DNA of 64,000 nucleotides from Onchidella celtica (Eukaryota > Mollusca > Gastropoda > Systellommatophora > Onchidiidae): the NCBI GenBank assembly GCA_963931925.1, contig OZ007579.1, positions 33,437,519 to 33,501,518 of the forward strand, read 5' to 3'. Numbering within the stretch: position 1 is the stretch's first letter; each line of letters opens with the position of its first letter. Positions 33,472 through 49,905 of the stretch are shown here, in pieces. A model generated the notes under the pieces. It ran no database searches. It was not told the DNA's origin and saw only the letters and a list, made by a program, of their open reading frames with translations. Both the position numbers and the translations under genes were made by a program.

Positions 33472-33653
33472 TGTAGCACAGTACAGATTTGTGGAAGGCA
33501 TGCAGACAACACGTTGCTATTGTTTGCTCGACATCTTTGCTCCTAGTGAGCATTAAAGAAAAAAAACTGCATCTATCACTATCTAGTGCGTATGCATTTT
33601 GTTGCGAACCGTTGCACAGCCGTTGCACAGCCCTTGTAAATAATTGACACTTC

Positions 33654-34220
33654 CTAATCAGAGTATTTGGTGGGCAATTTAACAACACGGCCGCTTCTTG
33701 TTACAGTGGGTTTTGATGCATGTGTTTTGGGACGATCAGGTTGTGGTAAGTTCGGGAACTTAGCCACATGTGGTGAGCACTGGGGCTCGACCAGCGACTC
33801 TGATGAACCTCCATGGTCGTCTCGCAGGGCATCTGTCTCTGTGGTTGCAGGTTCATGGTGTTTAGCTGTAGGCTGTTGAGTTGTTCTAGGAATCTGTGCT
33901 GTATCTTCATCTTGTTCCTCCTCTTCTTCAGCAGGAGCGTGAACTGCAACACTTGGAGGGAGAGGCTTGAAATGTGAAGTTTCTGGTTATCTGTTGTTGT
34001 CCTCGTTGTGCAGTGATCATTGAGCCTATTGTTTTGACAACTGCATAAGGCTTGGGATCGAAAGGTGTAGAGAGCTTGTTTTATTTACGTTGTCTGACAA
34101 GAACAGTGTCGCCTGGGTGCAGGTGATGGCGTTTCTGATCTGCGTAAACTTTTTGTCTTGTTTTTGAATGGGTATCATTCTCTCGGATTTGGTGGTGTGC
34201 TGAAAATGTAGTTCTGGTAG
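33654..34220 (-). pseudogene. gypsy integrase C-terminal tail, frameshifted
   Basis: After a frameshift near 34170-34190 the - strand reads HPGDTVLVRQR, PKPYAVVKTIGSMITA, and finally PTVTRSGRVVKLPTKYSD followed by a stop at 33654-33656. This is the typical end of K02A2.6-like gypsy polyproteins. An in-frame stop is also present after VRQRK. Confidence 0.65.
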
Positions 34221-34703
34221 ACAGGTACGCATTTTTCGTCCAGTGAGTGCTTCGTGTGGTGTCACGTTTGTACTGCTGTGTGGTGTGGCACGGTACTGGC
34301 GCAAGAATTTTGGTAGGTTTTGTTTAAAGTTCAAGTTTTCTGTTTCGCTGGCTCTGATGAACTTGTTGAGTGAGCGAACAAAACGTTCAGCTTCGCCATT
34401 GGCTTCGGGCCACAGGGGAGTGATTTTCCTGTGTTTGAAGCCTAGCTTTCTTGCGAACTCAGCGAATTCTTCTCCGTTGAATGGTGGGCCATTGTCAGAC
34501 TTTAAAATGCTTGGAATTCCAAATCTAGCAAACATGTTGTCCAGTCTGTTGGTAACTACTTTTGCAGTAGCTGAGCGTATCACTTCCACTTCCGGGAAGC
34601 GACTGTAGTCGTCGATGACAATGAGTAGGTACTCTCCGGTTGGAAATGGCCCAGCAAAATCAACCGAAAGTTCATCCCATGGTCTTTTGGGAAGTGGAGT
34701 CAT
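34026..34703 (-). pseudogene. gypsy integrase catalytic core
   Basis: WDELSVDFAGPF (first Asp), YSRFPEVEVI, LKSDNGPPF (second Asp) and PEANGEAERF (catalytic Glu) give the D,D-35-E core, followed by LPKFLRQYRATPHSSTNVTP. The zinc-binding HHCC domain would lie upstream and is only partly readable. The reading frame fails near position 34180. Confidence 0.85.
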
Positions 34704-34812
34704 GGTAACAGGGTCTCTTTCTTTTGTTCCTGCGTAGGAGGCCTGGCATGGAATGCAATTCTTGACTTTTTCTTCAACTAGTTTGTCTATTCCCGGAAAC
34801 CATACTTTCTCC

Positions 34813-35433
34813 CTAAGAAGCTGTTTGGGTTTTTACAATCCCCAGGTGGGATGTATGTGCGAGTGCGATTACTTGCTGTCTGAGCATTGTTGGGACGATG
34901 ATACGATTCTGTCGCAACACAATTCCATCATAAACGGAGAGTTCGTCTTTGACATGCATGAAGTCTCTCAGGTTTGGGTTGTCCCAACGCCCAGTCTGAA
35001 TAGCTAGCATGACGTCTTGCAATTCTTTGTCATTCTGTGTAGCTGCTTTGATCTCATCTACTCTCAAAGCTGTGGGTGTTGATGTTTGTGTGATGTAGGA
35101 GATGTATTGTTCTCCAACATTATCTCTGGACGGTTTTGTTACTGGGTGTCGACTCAGAAAATCGGCTGGGTTCAGTTCATTTTTGCCTGGTGAGTACTTC
35201 AGTTGGAAATTGTAGGGCATAAGTCGTATACGCCATCTTTCAATTCTGGTAGTGCAAGGACGGCTACTGGAGATGATTCCAAGGAGAGGTTTGTGATCTG
35301 TTATTATGGTGAAACTGGCACCGAAAAGGTACATGTGAAAATGTTCAACTCCAAACACAACTGCCAACATCTCTCTATCAGTTTGCGAGTATCGCTGCTC
35401 AACATCGGTGAGTGCTCGGCTAGCATAGCACAC
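34813..35433 (-). pseudogene. gypsy RNase H and integrase N-terminal region
   Basis: YASRALTDVEQRYSQTDREMLAVVFGVEHF and FTIITDHKPLLGI are RNase H signatures (Glu and Asp). The segment then runs through the linker (LKYSPGKNELNPADFLSRHP) toward the integrase. It is separated from the RT frame by a frameshift near 35440. Confidence 0.85.
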
Positions 35434-35445
35434 AATATGTCCCTG

Positions 35446-37428
35446 TTATGTAAGTATTGCACCTAATCCACACGGGCTTGCGTCAACAATGATTTCACTT
35501 TTCTTGTCTGGGTCGAAGTATGTCATTACATCTGCTTGAGTCAGCGATTCTTTCAGTTTTCGAAAAGCTTGTTCTTGGTGTGGTCCCCACAACCAGGTCT
35601 GGTCCTTCTTTGTGAGTAGGCGTAATGGTTCAGTGATAGTAGAATAGTTCTTGATGAACCGTGAAACGTACTGGGTCATTCCCAGAAAAGAACGAAGTTC
35701 AGCAAGTGTCGAGGGAGCGGCCATTTGGACGATTGCTTTTATCCGCTCAGGTTCAGGTGATATTCCTTTGTCACTGAAGACATGTCCCATAAATGTAAGT
35801 TCGTTCACCCCGAAGAGGCAATTGTTTTTGTTTAATGTTGCACCCTTTTGTTGGAGTAAGTCCAAAATTGCTTTCAGGTTTTTGTCGTGTTGTTCCTTGG
35901 TGTTTCCAAAAACAACAATGTCATCAATGAAATTCACCACGCCTGGTATGTCTCTGATGATGTCACTCAATGTGTGTTGAAACATTTCAGGAGCTGAATT
36001 CACCCCAAACATGAGTCTTTTGTATCGCCTTAGACCAACATGTGTTGAGAACGTTGTAATAGAGCGGCTCTGTTCATCAAGTTCAAGTTGGTGAAAAGCT
36101 TGAGTCATATCAAGTTTGCTGAAAACTGTTGCACCATTCAGGTCATTGATCAGGTCATCAAGTGTTGGGATCGGGTGTTTTTCTCTTCTTATGGCTTTGT
36201 TCGCCTCTCTCATGTCAACGCAAATGCGTACTTTGCCCGTTTTCTTAGGCACAGCAATAATTGGGCTCACCCATGGAGTTGGACCCTCCACTTTTTCAAT
36301 AATATCTTCTTCTTCCAGGCGTTTGAGTTCAACTTCCACATCTTTACGCACATGGTACGGGATGCGCCTGTGTTTCTGTTGTTTGCTAGTAACTGTTTCA
36401 TCGATGTGGAGTTTGATTTTTGTTCCTTCGATTTTCCCCACTTTGTTTGAGAAGATTCCTGGATATTGATCTTGAATCATGTCTTTTGTTGTGTTGGTTT
36501 CAAGTACATTGTTTATGACTTTTATCACTCCTAGTGTCTCTGCTGTTCTGTGTGAAATGAGACAACCATGATTTCCATCAAGAACATGAAATTCAGCAAC
36601 ACATGACTGATTTGTTTTGGTTGAGTGGATAGTTGAGCTGAATTTTCCAAGAGTTTTCAGAGGTTTTCTGGATCCATAGGCATAGACATTAGAAGTGTCT
36701 CTGGCAAGTTTGGGTTTGTTGTACATCTTCAGGTATGACTTTGCATCAATAATGTTTACACTTGCTCCTGTGTCAAGAAGGAAGTTGATTTTCTGTGTTC
36801 CAACAACTAGTTTTGCTTTTGGGCTTGTACTGTTATTGTACAAAGTGAAAATGTGTTCAGGTTCTGAGCATTCTGAGCTTGATGAGCTGTCTTCATTCTG
36901 TACTTGGTATATTTTCTTGACTGGAAGTTGGTTCATTTGTTTCAGTCTTGACTTGCAAACAGACTGAAAATGTCCTTCTTTGGAGCAAAAACGGCATATC
37001 TTTCCTCTGGCTGGGCAAGTTGATTGATGGGGATAACTGTACCCACAGAACCGGCATTTGGTTTCATTTTGAAATCTTGTCATAGGTCTAGATCCATTTG
37101 TGCCTGTTTTGGATCTGTGTCCACTCGGGCATGGGAACTTTGTCTTGTGATGACCAGAAGAGCCTGATTTGCTGATGTGCAGTTTATTTATGGATCTCTC
37201 CATACCCTCGGCTTGAAAAGCGCTACTTTCCAGTGTTCTTCCTTCTTTGAGAAGGTCTTCAATCTTCATGGGACCTCGGAGTGCTCTACGTCGTAACTTT
37301 CCTGACGTACAACCATGAATTATTTGCGTCTTGACCTCAGCGTCAATGTCATGAAATGCACACAACTTTGCCTGCAAACGCAATCGCTGGTGGTACAGGT
37401 CTATTGTCTCGGACTCAGTCTGCATCAT
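35446..37428 (-). pseudogene. gypsy Gag C-terminus, protease and reverse transcriptase
   Basis: 660 residues. The zinc knuckle CRFCSKEGHFQSVC is CCHC type, with a second cysteine-rich stretch before it. The protease has FLLDTGASVNII. The RT has VRICVDMREANKAI, HPIPTLDDLI, ATVFSKLDMTQAFHQLEL and the catalytic VNFIDDIVVFG. RNase H begins with EIIVDASPCGLGAIL before the frame breaks. No stop separates Gag from Pol in this segment. Confidence 0.9.
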
Positions 37429-37529
37429 TTGACGAAATTTGTAGATTTCGTAGTCTGTGTTTATCTGGGGTTTAAAGTGTTCTTTAAATGCAGTGATTAG
37501 CTCTGCATATGTTTCTCCTTTGTTTGTCA

Positions 37530-37697
37530 GTGTATCATGTAGTTCAAGTTCTTCCTTTTGTCGTCTGAGACGTCCATGGCAACGAGCAAATTCTCGAATC
37601 TGTCAATCCGTTTTTGGAAACGTACAGCTGCAGAGTTTATATCTGAGCTGATATCAAACTTGGGGAAGTTTGGCAGTGGGTTCATTGATACTGCCAT
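37530..37697 (-). pseudogene. gypsy Gag N-terminus, frameshifted
   Basis: On the - strand, ATG at 37697 gives MAVSMNPLPNFPKFDI, a usual Gag start in this group, and runs to a run of Lys/Arg codons where a one-base loss (near 37555) throws it out of frame. The continuation is in the frame of 35446-37428. Confidence 0.7.
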
Positions 37698-37971
37698 GGT
37701 CGACTGGTGCGGCGTGAAACGTGCCTTAGACTTAGGCTAAACGTAGGCTTGAGTAAACGATAAACTTGGCTTGGTGGTACTGGGTCTAAAATCTAGATCT
37801 GGCTGTTTCTAGTCTAGATCGGTATAGAATCGATGTGTCACTCGATCTATACTACTTGTCTGATCTGTTAGGATCTACTTTTAATCACTCGTCGCCATTT
37901 ATAATGTAGCACAGTACAGATTTGTGGAAGGCATGCAGACAACACGTTGCTATTGTTTGCTCGACATCTTT

Positions 37972-39393
37972 ATTCCCCTGATCTTGTTGCCAGGTATTTC
38001 TTATTGACAAATGAATGTATGCCAAACTATAATAATAGTGAAAACCAAATTATAAAGGAACAACAACACTACACTTCCTACTACAGTAACGCTAGCTTTT
38101 GCATCAGCAATAAATGAGCTGAAACTGGAAAGCATTGACAATTATGTTTTGCGGCCACTCGGAATGAGACGGAAGTCGTTGGGCTGAAACCAGAGAAATC
38201 GGGAGTTGAACTTGATCAGGGGCTCAGATATGGATTTTTAAATTTTTTTTAAATTGCGGAAATGGAAAGTTTATGCATTTCTGAACTAGAAAAAGTTAAT
38301 TATATGCGCAGATTTTAAGTATAAAGTGATTAAAATCCGGATTTTCAGAGGTAGGTATCTAGCTGTTTTGTGTTGAACTGAGCATCTTTGCCATAATTTT
38401 GACCAATTTCAACTAACAATATCCGATATCAATGTACACGATATCCTGACATATTTGGTATCGTTGGAAAGCTTAGGCCTATTTACTCTACTTTCATTTC
38501 ATTGGCATTTCTTGGGAGCCAAGTTCGAATCTAGCTAATGGGAAAAGATTTTACAACGTAACAAAAAGCGGATGTCTTTAGACTTAGCGTAGCAACGCGA
38601 CATGTGATTGGCTCGATCACGTCACATGATCAAACAGAGTTCCGATTTCCTAGCGTTTGGCCTGTTCCGCTTTATCCCGTTGAGGTTGTGTACATTCTCA
38701 CGGAGACTCGCTTCGACTGATTGTATACGTTTTTGCTCTTTCTGAGATACAGCATTATCTGATTCAAAACACCACACAGTTTGTGAAGGGCGAATGGCCC
38801 GACACAGTGTTTCCACGTCCTCAGTAGGCTAGCTGAAGTTCTTATCAACACTGTGAATAACTGCGAAAAAAAATCTGTCTGTGTAACTGTACCTGTGAAA
38901 TTTACTGAAACTCTGGATAATAATGTGACTGCAATTCTGGATAATTTTCTATTGGTGCCGTGTGATGTATTTTTCGTATATATTTCGCGTTTTGCACCGA
39001 CGCGTAACACCTACACCATACATGCATACGGTCACAGTTCTTTATTGAAGAGATCGGGAAATTCAGAGCACTAAAAGATCTTGTCCTCTTTTAATTTAAT
39101 TATATCCCCCACATTAGTGAAACAAACTTGCTACCCTTCCCGAACTGTGTCGTTTATACTATAAGCAGGAAAAAGTTGGTATAGGTACAATATATCACTT
39201 AAGAGCTCGGTGTGGAAATCTACTATTTTAAGACCAAGTTGTATTTTGAAAAAGATACTCAAAATACTATTGGTATCGTTAGTCTTTATTATGCGTTTTG
39301 GGAGTATTCTGAGAGTTTCTAGTGTTTAATTTGGCTGTGACAATAAAGTGAGGAAATTGCATTTCCTTCCACGCTGAGAACTGAAGTCATAGT
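37972..39393. other. non-coding, nothing recognised
   Basis: Frames at 38672-39010 (-) and 38853-39074 (+) overlap each other and carry no motif. No repeat or RNA gene seen. Confidence 0.35.
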
Positions 39394-40545
39394 AGGGGGG
39401 CCAAGTCATCAGATTGCCGGGAACCTTGCACAAAAAAATATACTGCTGATTTTGCTATAAATGTTAGGAGAACCAATTTGGGCTACTGAAAATGTCGGAT
39501 AATTATATTGAGCTAAAGGGTGGCAAGGTTGAGAAATTCATGAAAAACACTCTTAGGCGACATTACAGATTTATGCTCTTTTCAACAACAACAACAAAAA
39601 AACAATAATGTCAAAGCCAGCCGAATCTCAAAGAAATATCTAAACTTATTAGACATCAGATTAAAAATGATCCAATTTTCTTTCACATGAATGTTATTGT
39701 TACTGATTTGTGCTTATTATAACAAATATAAATTATGGGCCAAAACTAGAACTATATCCCTTATTTTCCTAAAATGGGCATGTCCAATTTAAAAAAAAAT
39801 CGTTTAAAATATACCTGGTGGCTGAGATTGAATTCTACTGCAAAATACCATAGACAAGTACCCATAGGAAGCTACTGACAAACATATTCCAACAGTTTGA
39901 AGATCTAATTACGATTAACAGCAATTACAAGTGGAATGTTCATAATTACAGAATATTCGGGGGGCGGGGGGGAGAGCAAGCTCTCAGATGGCCGGGAACC
40001 TTGCATGAAAATTTATACTCCTGATTTTGCTATAAATGTTAGGAGAACCACTTTGGGCTACTGAAAATGTCGGATATAATGAGATACAGGGTGGCAACGC
40101 TAAGAAATTCCTCAAACCTCCCCCCCCCCCCTCTCCCCCCCCCCCCCCCCCCCCCGTGACATTATAGATTGCGCTCTTCAGCCAAAACGACAATAATAAA
40201 GTCGTACCCAGCCAAATATCAAATTGCAAAGAGCCACCCATATTTAATATACATCAAATTAAAAAGAAGCCAATTTCCTACTACATGAAAGTTATTCGTG
40301 CTGATTTGTGCTTATTGCAAGAAATGTATTGGACAAAATCAAAACTATACCCCTTATATCGCTAAACATTGCGAGTCCAATATCTTAATAAATCTTATAA
40401 AATATACCAGATGGCTAAGGTTGAACTTTACTACATATTATCATAGACAAGTACCTATAGAAGTGTTTGAAAAACATAATGTGTAACAATTTGAAGATCA
40501 AATTATTAATAATGACAGTTACAGTAATACGCCTATTTGGAACAT
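39394..40545 (+). repeat. diverged tandem duplication, about 580-bp unit
   Basis: 39394-39960 and 39966-40545 are collinear: CCGGGAACCTTGCA, GATTTTGCTATAAATGTTAG, TTTGGGCTACTGAAAATG, CTGATTTGTGCTTATT, CATAGACAAGTACC(C/T)ATAG and CAGTTTGAAGATC (or CAATTTGAAGATC). Non-coding. The second unit has a run of about 40 bases of nearly pure C (40117-40155). Confidence 0.8.
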
Positions 40546-42380
40546 CCACCCTGAACTGCTTCACATATTGAGAAATGATAGTAATAGTACGTTACGTCTG
40601 TTGTTGAAGCTTAGATAATTATGTATACACATAGTATTTTTCTCTATTTGAGCGCCAGGGTATGGGGGGGGGAGGGGGGGGGCGGGCCCCACAAGGCACG
40701 AATCGCAGTATGTCAAGCACTTGTTTTAAATAGACACGATCACAGTATAGCCGGATCTGTCTCGAAACTTCATTGCAGAGTTTTTGCGACAATGCAGTGC
40801 GCATTTTGGACTACTATGGCATACAATTAGGGGCAGAATCTGTGCCCACGTGTATTTCAGAGTTTTGTTTTACGATGAATAACAAATTGGTGACATCACC
40901 CGTCTGTATTTGCTACATGAAACATGTTCAATAATAGTTCACTGCGGACCATGCACACGAAAGTTTCATTTCCCTTTAGCGGATGGAGAGTAAATTATTA
41001 TTACTAGTAATTGCCCCATGCTTCGAATGGTTAAGCACAGCACTCCAGACTGAAAGGAATCAGCACAAAGACATTGATGTCGAGACACTTTTCAGGAAAT
41101 GATGACGTCATGGGCTCATGTGTTCGTAAAAAATGAAGGATCAACAGTAGACAATTAGCGGCATAAAGCAAGCTCAAAAAATACTTCCCCACTTTTTCAA
41201 GACTCCAAATCTAAAAGAGAACCTTTTGCGGGTCGAAGGGCGGGCACATGTAAAATTTCATGCAAATTCGAGCTGTGTGAGCGGCAGTAGATCTTGTTCA
41301 AAATCCCGTGATTCTTTTTTTTAATTTTATTATTACATTTTGCTTTCTTTGAGCATTAGCTCTAGAGTTCGAGGCGTGAGAGGCCTAGCCTTTCGACAAA
41401 GTTTTCTTGGCATGACTGACACTCCGAGATCTATAATAAAAATATTTCATTCCGAGCTTGAAGCACACTAAAAAAAATGTTTCTACACAGTTTTCTTGGT
41501 ATGAATGAATGGCACTCACCTCATAATTATGTATAACACTATACTTGGTATCAAAATTTTCTTGGCGTAGCTGGATCTCAATTGAACTCTAGTTCGAGAG
41601 CTTACATTTCCGGTAAGAGGCGAAAAGGACGAAATTGACGGAAGAACATTATCACGTCGTTTTCGCAATCATGAATTGATAACTGATAATTATAACTGAA
41701 TTTCTGGAAAAGGTAAAGAGTTTCGGGAAAAAATGAGCACGACAGGTACAGGCTTTATACATTTTACATACATGTGCCAAGTTTCATTTCTCTACGTTGC
41801 GTAGTAAAAAAGCCTTTGCGGGAACAAAATTGGGCCCAAGCTCCATTATTATAACATTATATGATTCAATCAAACTTGTGTTTTAGACAAGACAGGCTAT
41901 TATAGTTCGTTCACCGAGGCGTGATCACGGTTTAGTTGGATTTTCAGCTATTACGAAATACAGCGTCCTGAATTTTTGCATGCAGTGTTACATTTATCAT
42001 GAACTTACGAATCTTGAATTTGAATTCTGTGCACAGCACCGTTCTTTCAAAGCAGCGAATTCTTTTGATATTTTCTCTGTTTTCAATTTAATAGGCCCCA
42101 AACTTATAGATGTTTACAGTATACGTGTGTTCCAACATGATCTGTCACTTCTCGTTTCCCTGTGGTTGATCTAAATTTCTAAATGTAACAATCTGTGGTG
42201 AATTGCAGGGGCGTAGCATCACGTTACGGACTTGAGGTTTGCTTTACACGTAAATGCATTTATTGTTCCTTTCCTGCAAGATAAAGCTACTACAAATTCA
42301 TTACTTATCAATTGAAAACGGCCTTCTGGTTATGCCAAACGGTAACATTCTATGAAAGATAAAGTTTGTAAAGTAGCCAT
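40546..42380. other. non-coding; dispersed-repeat pieces
   Basis: No gene. GTGCCAAGTTTCATTTCTC and GCCTTTGCGGGA near 41775-41820, and a diverged match at 41220-41270, recur at 20290-20330, so an unclassified dispersed repeat is present. CAGGGGCGTAGC at 42207-42218 resembles a hAT element terminus, but no partner end was found. Confidence 0.4.
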
Positions 42381-42696
42381 CAGTAGCGTATCTGTGACCC
42401 CGGGCGCAAAATTCTTAGAAGCGCAAAATTTTTAAAGGAAAAAGAAAAAATAATAAATAATAAATAAAAAATACCCCACCCCCCCAAATTTAAACAGAAA
42501 AAGAAATTAATTAGAAATAATGAATACAAAATACTCCACCCCCCATCCCCACCAACACCCCTCACCCCCATATGGAAAATCTTCCAATGTCCAAACACGA
42601 TTTTACCGTTTTTCAACATGACGAGGCTCATAAACGTTGCCACTCACTAACAGCCCCCGGGTCAACGGGCCTGCGGCAACACAAATTACGCTACTG
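42381..42696. mobile_element. hAT-like MITE
   Basis: Imperfect terminal inverted repeats: CAGTAGCGTATCTGTG at the left and, inverted at the right end (42681-42696), CAGTAGCGTAATTTGT. The following GACCCCGGG on the left mirrors GACCCGGGGG on the right. A C-rich and A-rich core has no coding capacity. CAGnnGCGTA ends are typical of hAT elements, but I see no clear 8-bp target duplication. Confidence 0.5.
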
Positions 42697-43114
42697 TTAC
42701 CCCTCTTAACATGTACTCATGATGTTCCCAACTTCTAAGATCTCGGTAATGAACAGGGGCACAAATAAGGAACAGACAAACAAAAATTGCCATCGTGAAC
42801 AGCTTAGTCTTTGTCTTATGATGATAACCTGACATGTTTACTTTGCATCCACTTGGTATACACTATTTATGGTTACAAAAAAAAAAAAAAAGCAAGATAC
42901 GCAATTGACGAAGGGCAAAAATCCACAGGACATAATTATCTACTGCGTTTTAATTTTCAGTCTGCAGATGAATTGCGTGATCTGATGTTGACTTTAGGTT
43001 GAAGATTTCGTGATTCTGTAATCTCAATTATGGTTGACCCAGATCGAATAAACATTATTTCGTTTAAAACGGCTTCAAGTGTTTATGCACGTGTATCGCA
43101 CGATTCGGAATACG

Positions 43115-43460
43115 ATCTATCTCTTTCTCTCTCTGTCTTTCTTTGTCTCCTACTCTGTCTCTCTCCTTCTTTCTCTTTCTCTCTCTTTCTCTCTTTCTTT
43201 CTCTCCTACTCTGTCTCTCTCTCTCTCTTTCTCTCTGTCCTACTCTGTCCCTCTCTTACTCTTTCTACTCTCTCTCTCTCCTTCTCTCCTACCTCCGTTT
43301 CTCTCTCTCCTACCCCCTCTTTCTTTCTGTCTCTGCCCTTCTCTCTCTCTTTCTCTTCATCTCTTTCTCTCTCTCCTTTTCTCTCTCTTTATCTCCCTCT
43401 CTCGGGTTCTCCTTTTCTCTCTTCATCTCTCTTCTCTTTCTCTCTATCTCTCTACAAACT
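43115..43460 (+). repeat. CT-rich low-complexity tract
   Basis: Imperfect (CT)n/(CTTT)n for about 340 bases. Open frames in all three + frames give Ser/Leu/Phe repeats and are not genes. Confidence 0.9.
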
Positions 43461-43727
43461 GACCCAGTACAATATTGTATCTTGGGTTACAGTTACAGAA
43501 ACTGCGCAAGTCTTTAATTTTTAATCTCTTACTGAAATACAGTGAGTCATCTCTATAACAAGGTTGTCCAGGTACACGCGTCTCTCTATATCAGAATGGC
43601 TTACCGTTATCAGTATTGTTTTAAACCGACTTGAAAAACATTACCTTCTCTATATATATTTCAGGTCTTGTCCATGTCTAGCCCCAGTTATTGACTAAAC
43701 CACAAAGAGTATTATTCTCCCAGCATT

Positions 43728-43820
43728 GTCTGACGCTGGCGTGGAGGTCCACAAGATCCTGCAATAGTCTTGTGAAGCTGTTAGGTTCTGTCCTAACCAA
43801 CAACGACAACAACAACAAAA
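43728..43820 (+). repeat. short interspersed repeat with (AAC)n tail, copy 1
   Basis: CATTGTCTGACGCTGGC ... GCTGTTAGGTTCTGTCCTAACC followed by AAC repeats, matching 61751-61853. It sits just upstream of exon 1 in both gene copies and marks about where their similarity begins. It may be a SINE, but the spacing of promoter-like boxes does not fit a tRNA head. Confidence 0.5.
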
Positions 43821-43900
43821 AGCAACGTTATCTTTGTTCACAGAAAATATACCCTACATTGGCAGAGAAAACAAAGCTGACAGGTGAATTCAGCCAAACA

Positions 43901-48307
<4,407 letters not shown>

Positions 48308-49905
48308 AATCGATGTTGATCCCAGGCAAATGCAAAAGACACATTTTGTATTTGTGCTGTATACGGTCGTCCATTTTAGTTTAATATAATGTTTTATCTT
48401 GTCATCTATAAATTATTATACTCATATATTTTGCCGTCAGTCATGTTATATATTATGAGATGTGATACATGTTATCTAATGTAGTAATCCACTTTGTAAT
48501 TTATAGATTCATTTACTTATGTTTTGAATATATCACTCTATTTGTAAGAGGTGTGTCTCGACACAGTGTTAACAGATGTAGTAAAGATCTACTTTGACCC
48601 TGGTTTTATTTCATTTAGGCAATTTTTTCTTCCATTTTTTTTTTTTTTTGGTTTTATTTGTTATTTAGATGTATACTGACTTTATTGCATTGTCAAGAGT
48701 ATCGTCAAAACATGAATTTTGAAAAGATAAGATAAGGCAACAACCAGAAGTCAGTGAGAAAGATGGGTTTCGTCCCCTGGTGTTTGAAAGAGGAAACCAT
48801 GACAGTGGTGAAATGCTGTTCTATATTAAGAATTTTATTACCAATATGATCGTCGTTCATAATTTATTGATTATTTTTTTATGGTTTGTCAATTTCTGAT
48901 GAAAGTTTCAAAAAGAGTCCTCGCTTGTAAAAACTATTAATTGTCCCTTATGTTTCGGACCCAAATAAGTCGTTCTATCTCTACTAAAATTATTATTATA
49001 TATCTCATTAAATTTCACTCTTTGCTGCGTACATAACCATCAACATTTACTGACATGCCTTTTTGATATTTAAATTTCTTCTATTCGATTTATGGCAGGT
49101 CTTTTGTTTTTTTGCTTTTAAATTTATTTTGTTTGTCTCTTTGATTGTTTGTTGATTTTTTTTTTTTTGAGATCATTTTCTTTGCTGCGTTTCCCTCGCT
49201 GATGTTTTATAACTGAATGATGCAAATGTGTCGATTGTCGAAAATATTATTGTTAAACCTTTGGTTGAGCTATCCATAATTTAAATTTGCTGAATGTTTA
49301 CCCACAATCCAGACTCTCCATTGTAGTTAAAATAAAAGAAAGGGCTAACAGTTCTTAAGGACTAGAAACTATCCTAGCAGCAGCCATGACCAGAACATTC
49401 TGGAACGTTTTATAATGATCAGCTTTTAATTGATCGGTCCTGGCGCAAAAATTGAATTTGTGCTGTACTTGTAACTTTATATTTTTGTTCCTGTTGACAT
49501 TTAATAGCAATTGCAAAAAATGTGTAATTTTGCAGAGCCATCTGCAACAGTATTGGAAGTAGTGAATGTTGTTGACACTTGATTCTGGCTAATAAAATCA
49601 ATGGTGCTCAGTGAGAAAGTACATGTGTTGTTTATTTACTATTTTTTTAACTGGTGAAGAATCTGTCATTGCTCACAATACACTTCATCTTTCTCCCTCT
49701 CTAATTTCTCTCTTCCTGCTCCTCTTTCTCTCTCTCTCTCTCTCTCTCACTGTATATTTCTCTCTTTCGCTTACTCTCTCTCTATCTTTCTCACTCTCTC
49801 CTTGTGTCTCTCTGTCTCAGATAGTTTATTTACTATTTCTGTCTCTAAAACTCTTGAATCTGTAGCAGACAACATTTAAGATTTTTATACCTTAATTACA
49901 TCTAC
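48308..49905. other. downstream flank, non-coding
   Basis: No further coding exon recognised. A possible 3' untranslated region follows the stop at 48307; no strong AATAAA is close by. A CT-rich tract lies at 49690-49815. Frames at 49419 (-) and 49611 (+) show no motif. Confidence 0.4.

Larger units (their letters stand above)
33472..37971 (-). mobile_element. Ty3/gypsy LTR retrotransposon, broken
   Basis: Gag, protease, RT, RNase H and integrase in that order on the - strand. The element is bounded by a 67-bp sequence repeated at 33472-33538 and 37905-37971 (TGTAGCACAGTACAG...). The 3' LTR appears to run to about 33650; only the inner 67 bp of the 5' LTR is recognisable, so that LTR is probably truncated. 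A primer-binding-like TGGCGACGAGTGA follows the right LTR on the - strand (near 37896-37884). At least four frameshifts; no active product. Confidence 0.9.

Noticed and set aside
38672-39074. Overlapping frames of 112 (-) and 73 (+) codons
   Set aside because: Opposite-strand overlap and no recognisable domain; no repeat copy to support either.
43030-43524. Ser/Leu/Phe-rich frames of 120-160 codons
   Set aside because: Artefacts of the CT-rich low-complexity tract. The same applies to 16514-16717, 49611-49865, 55460-56016 and 59384-59850.
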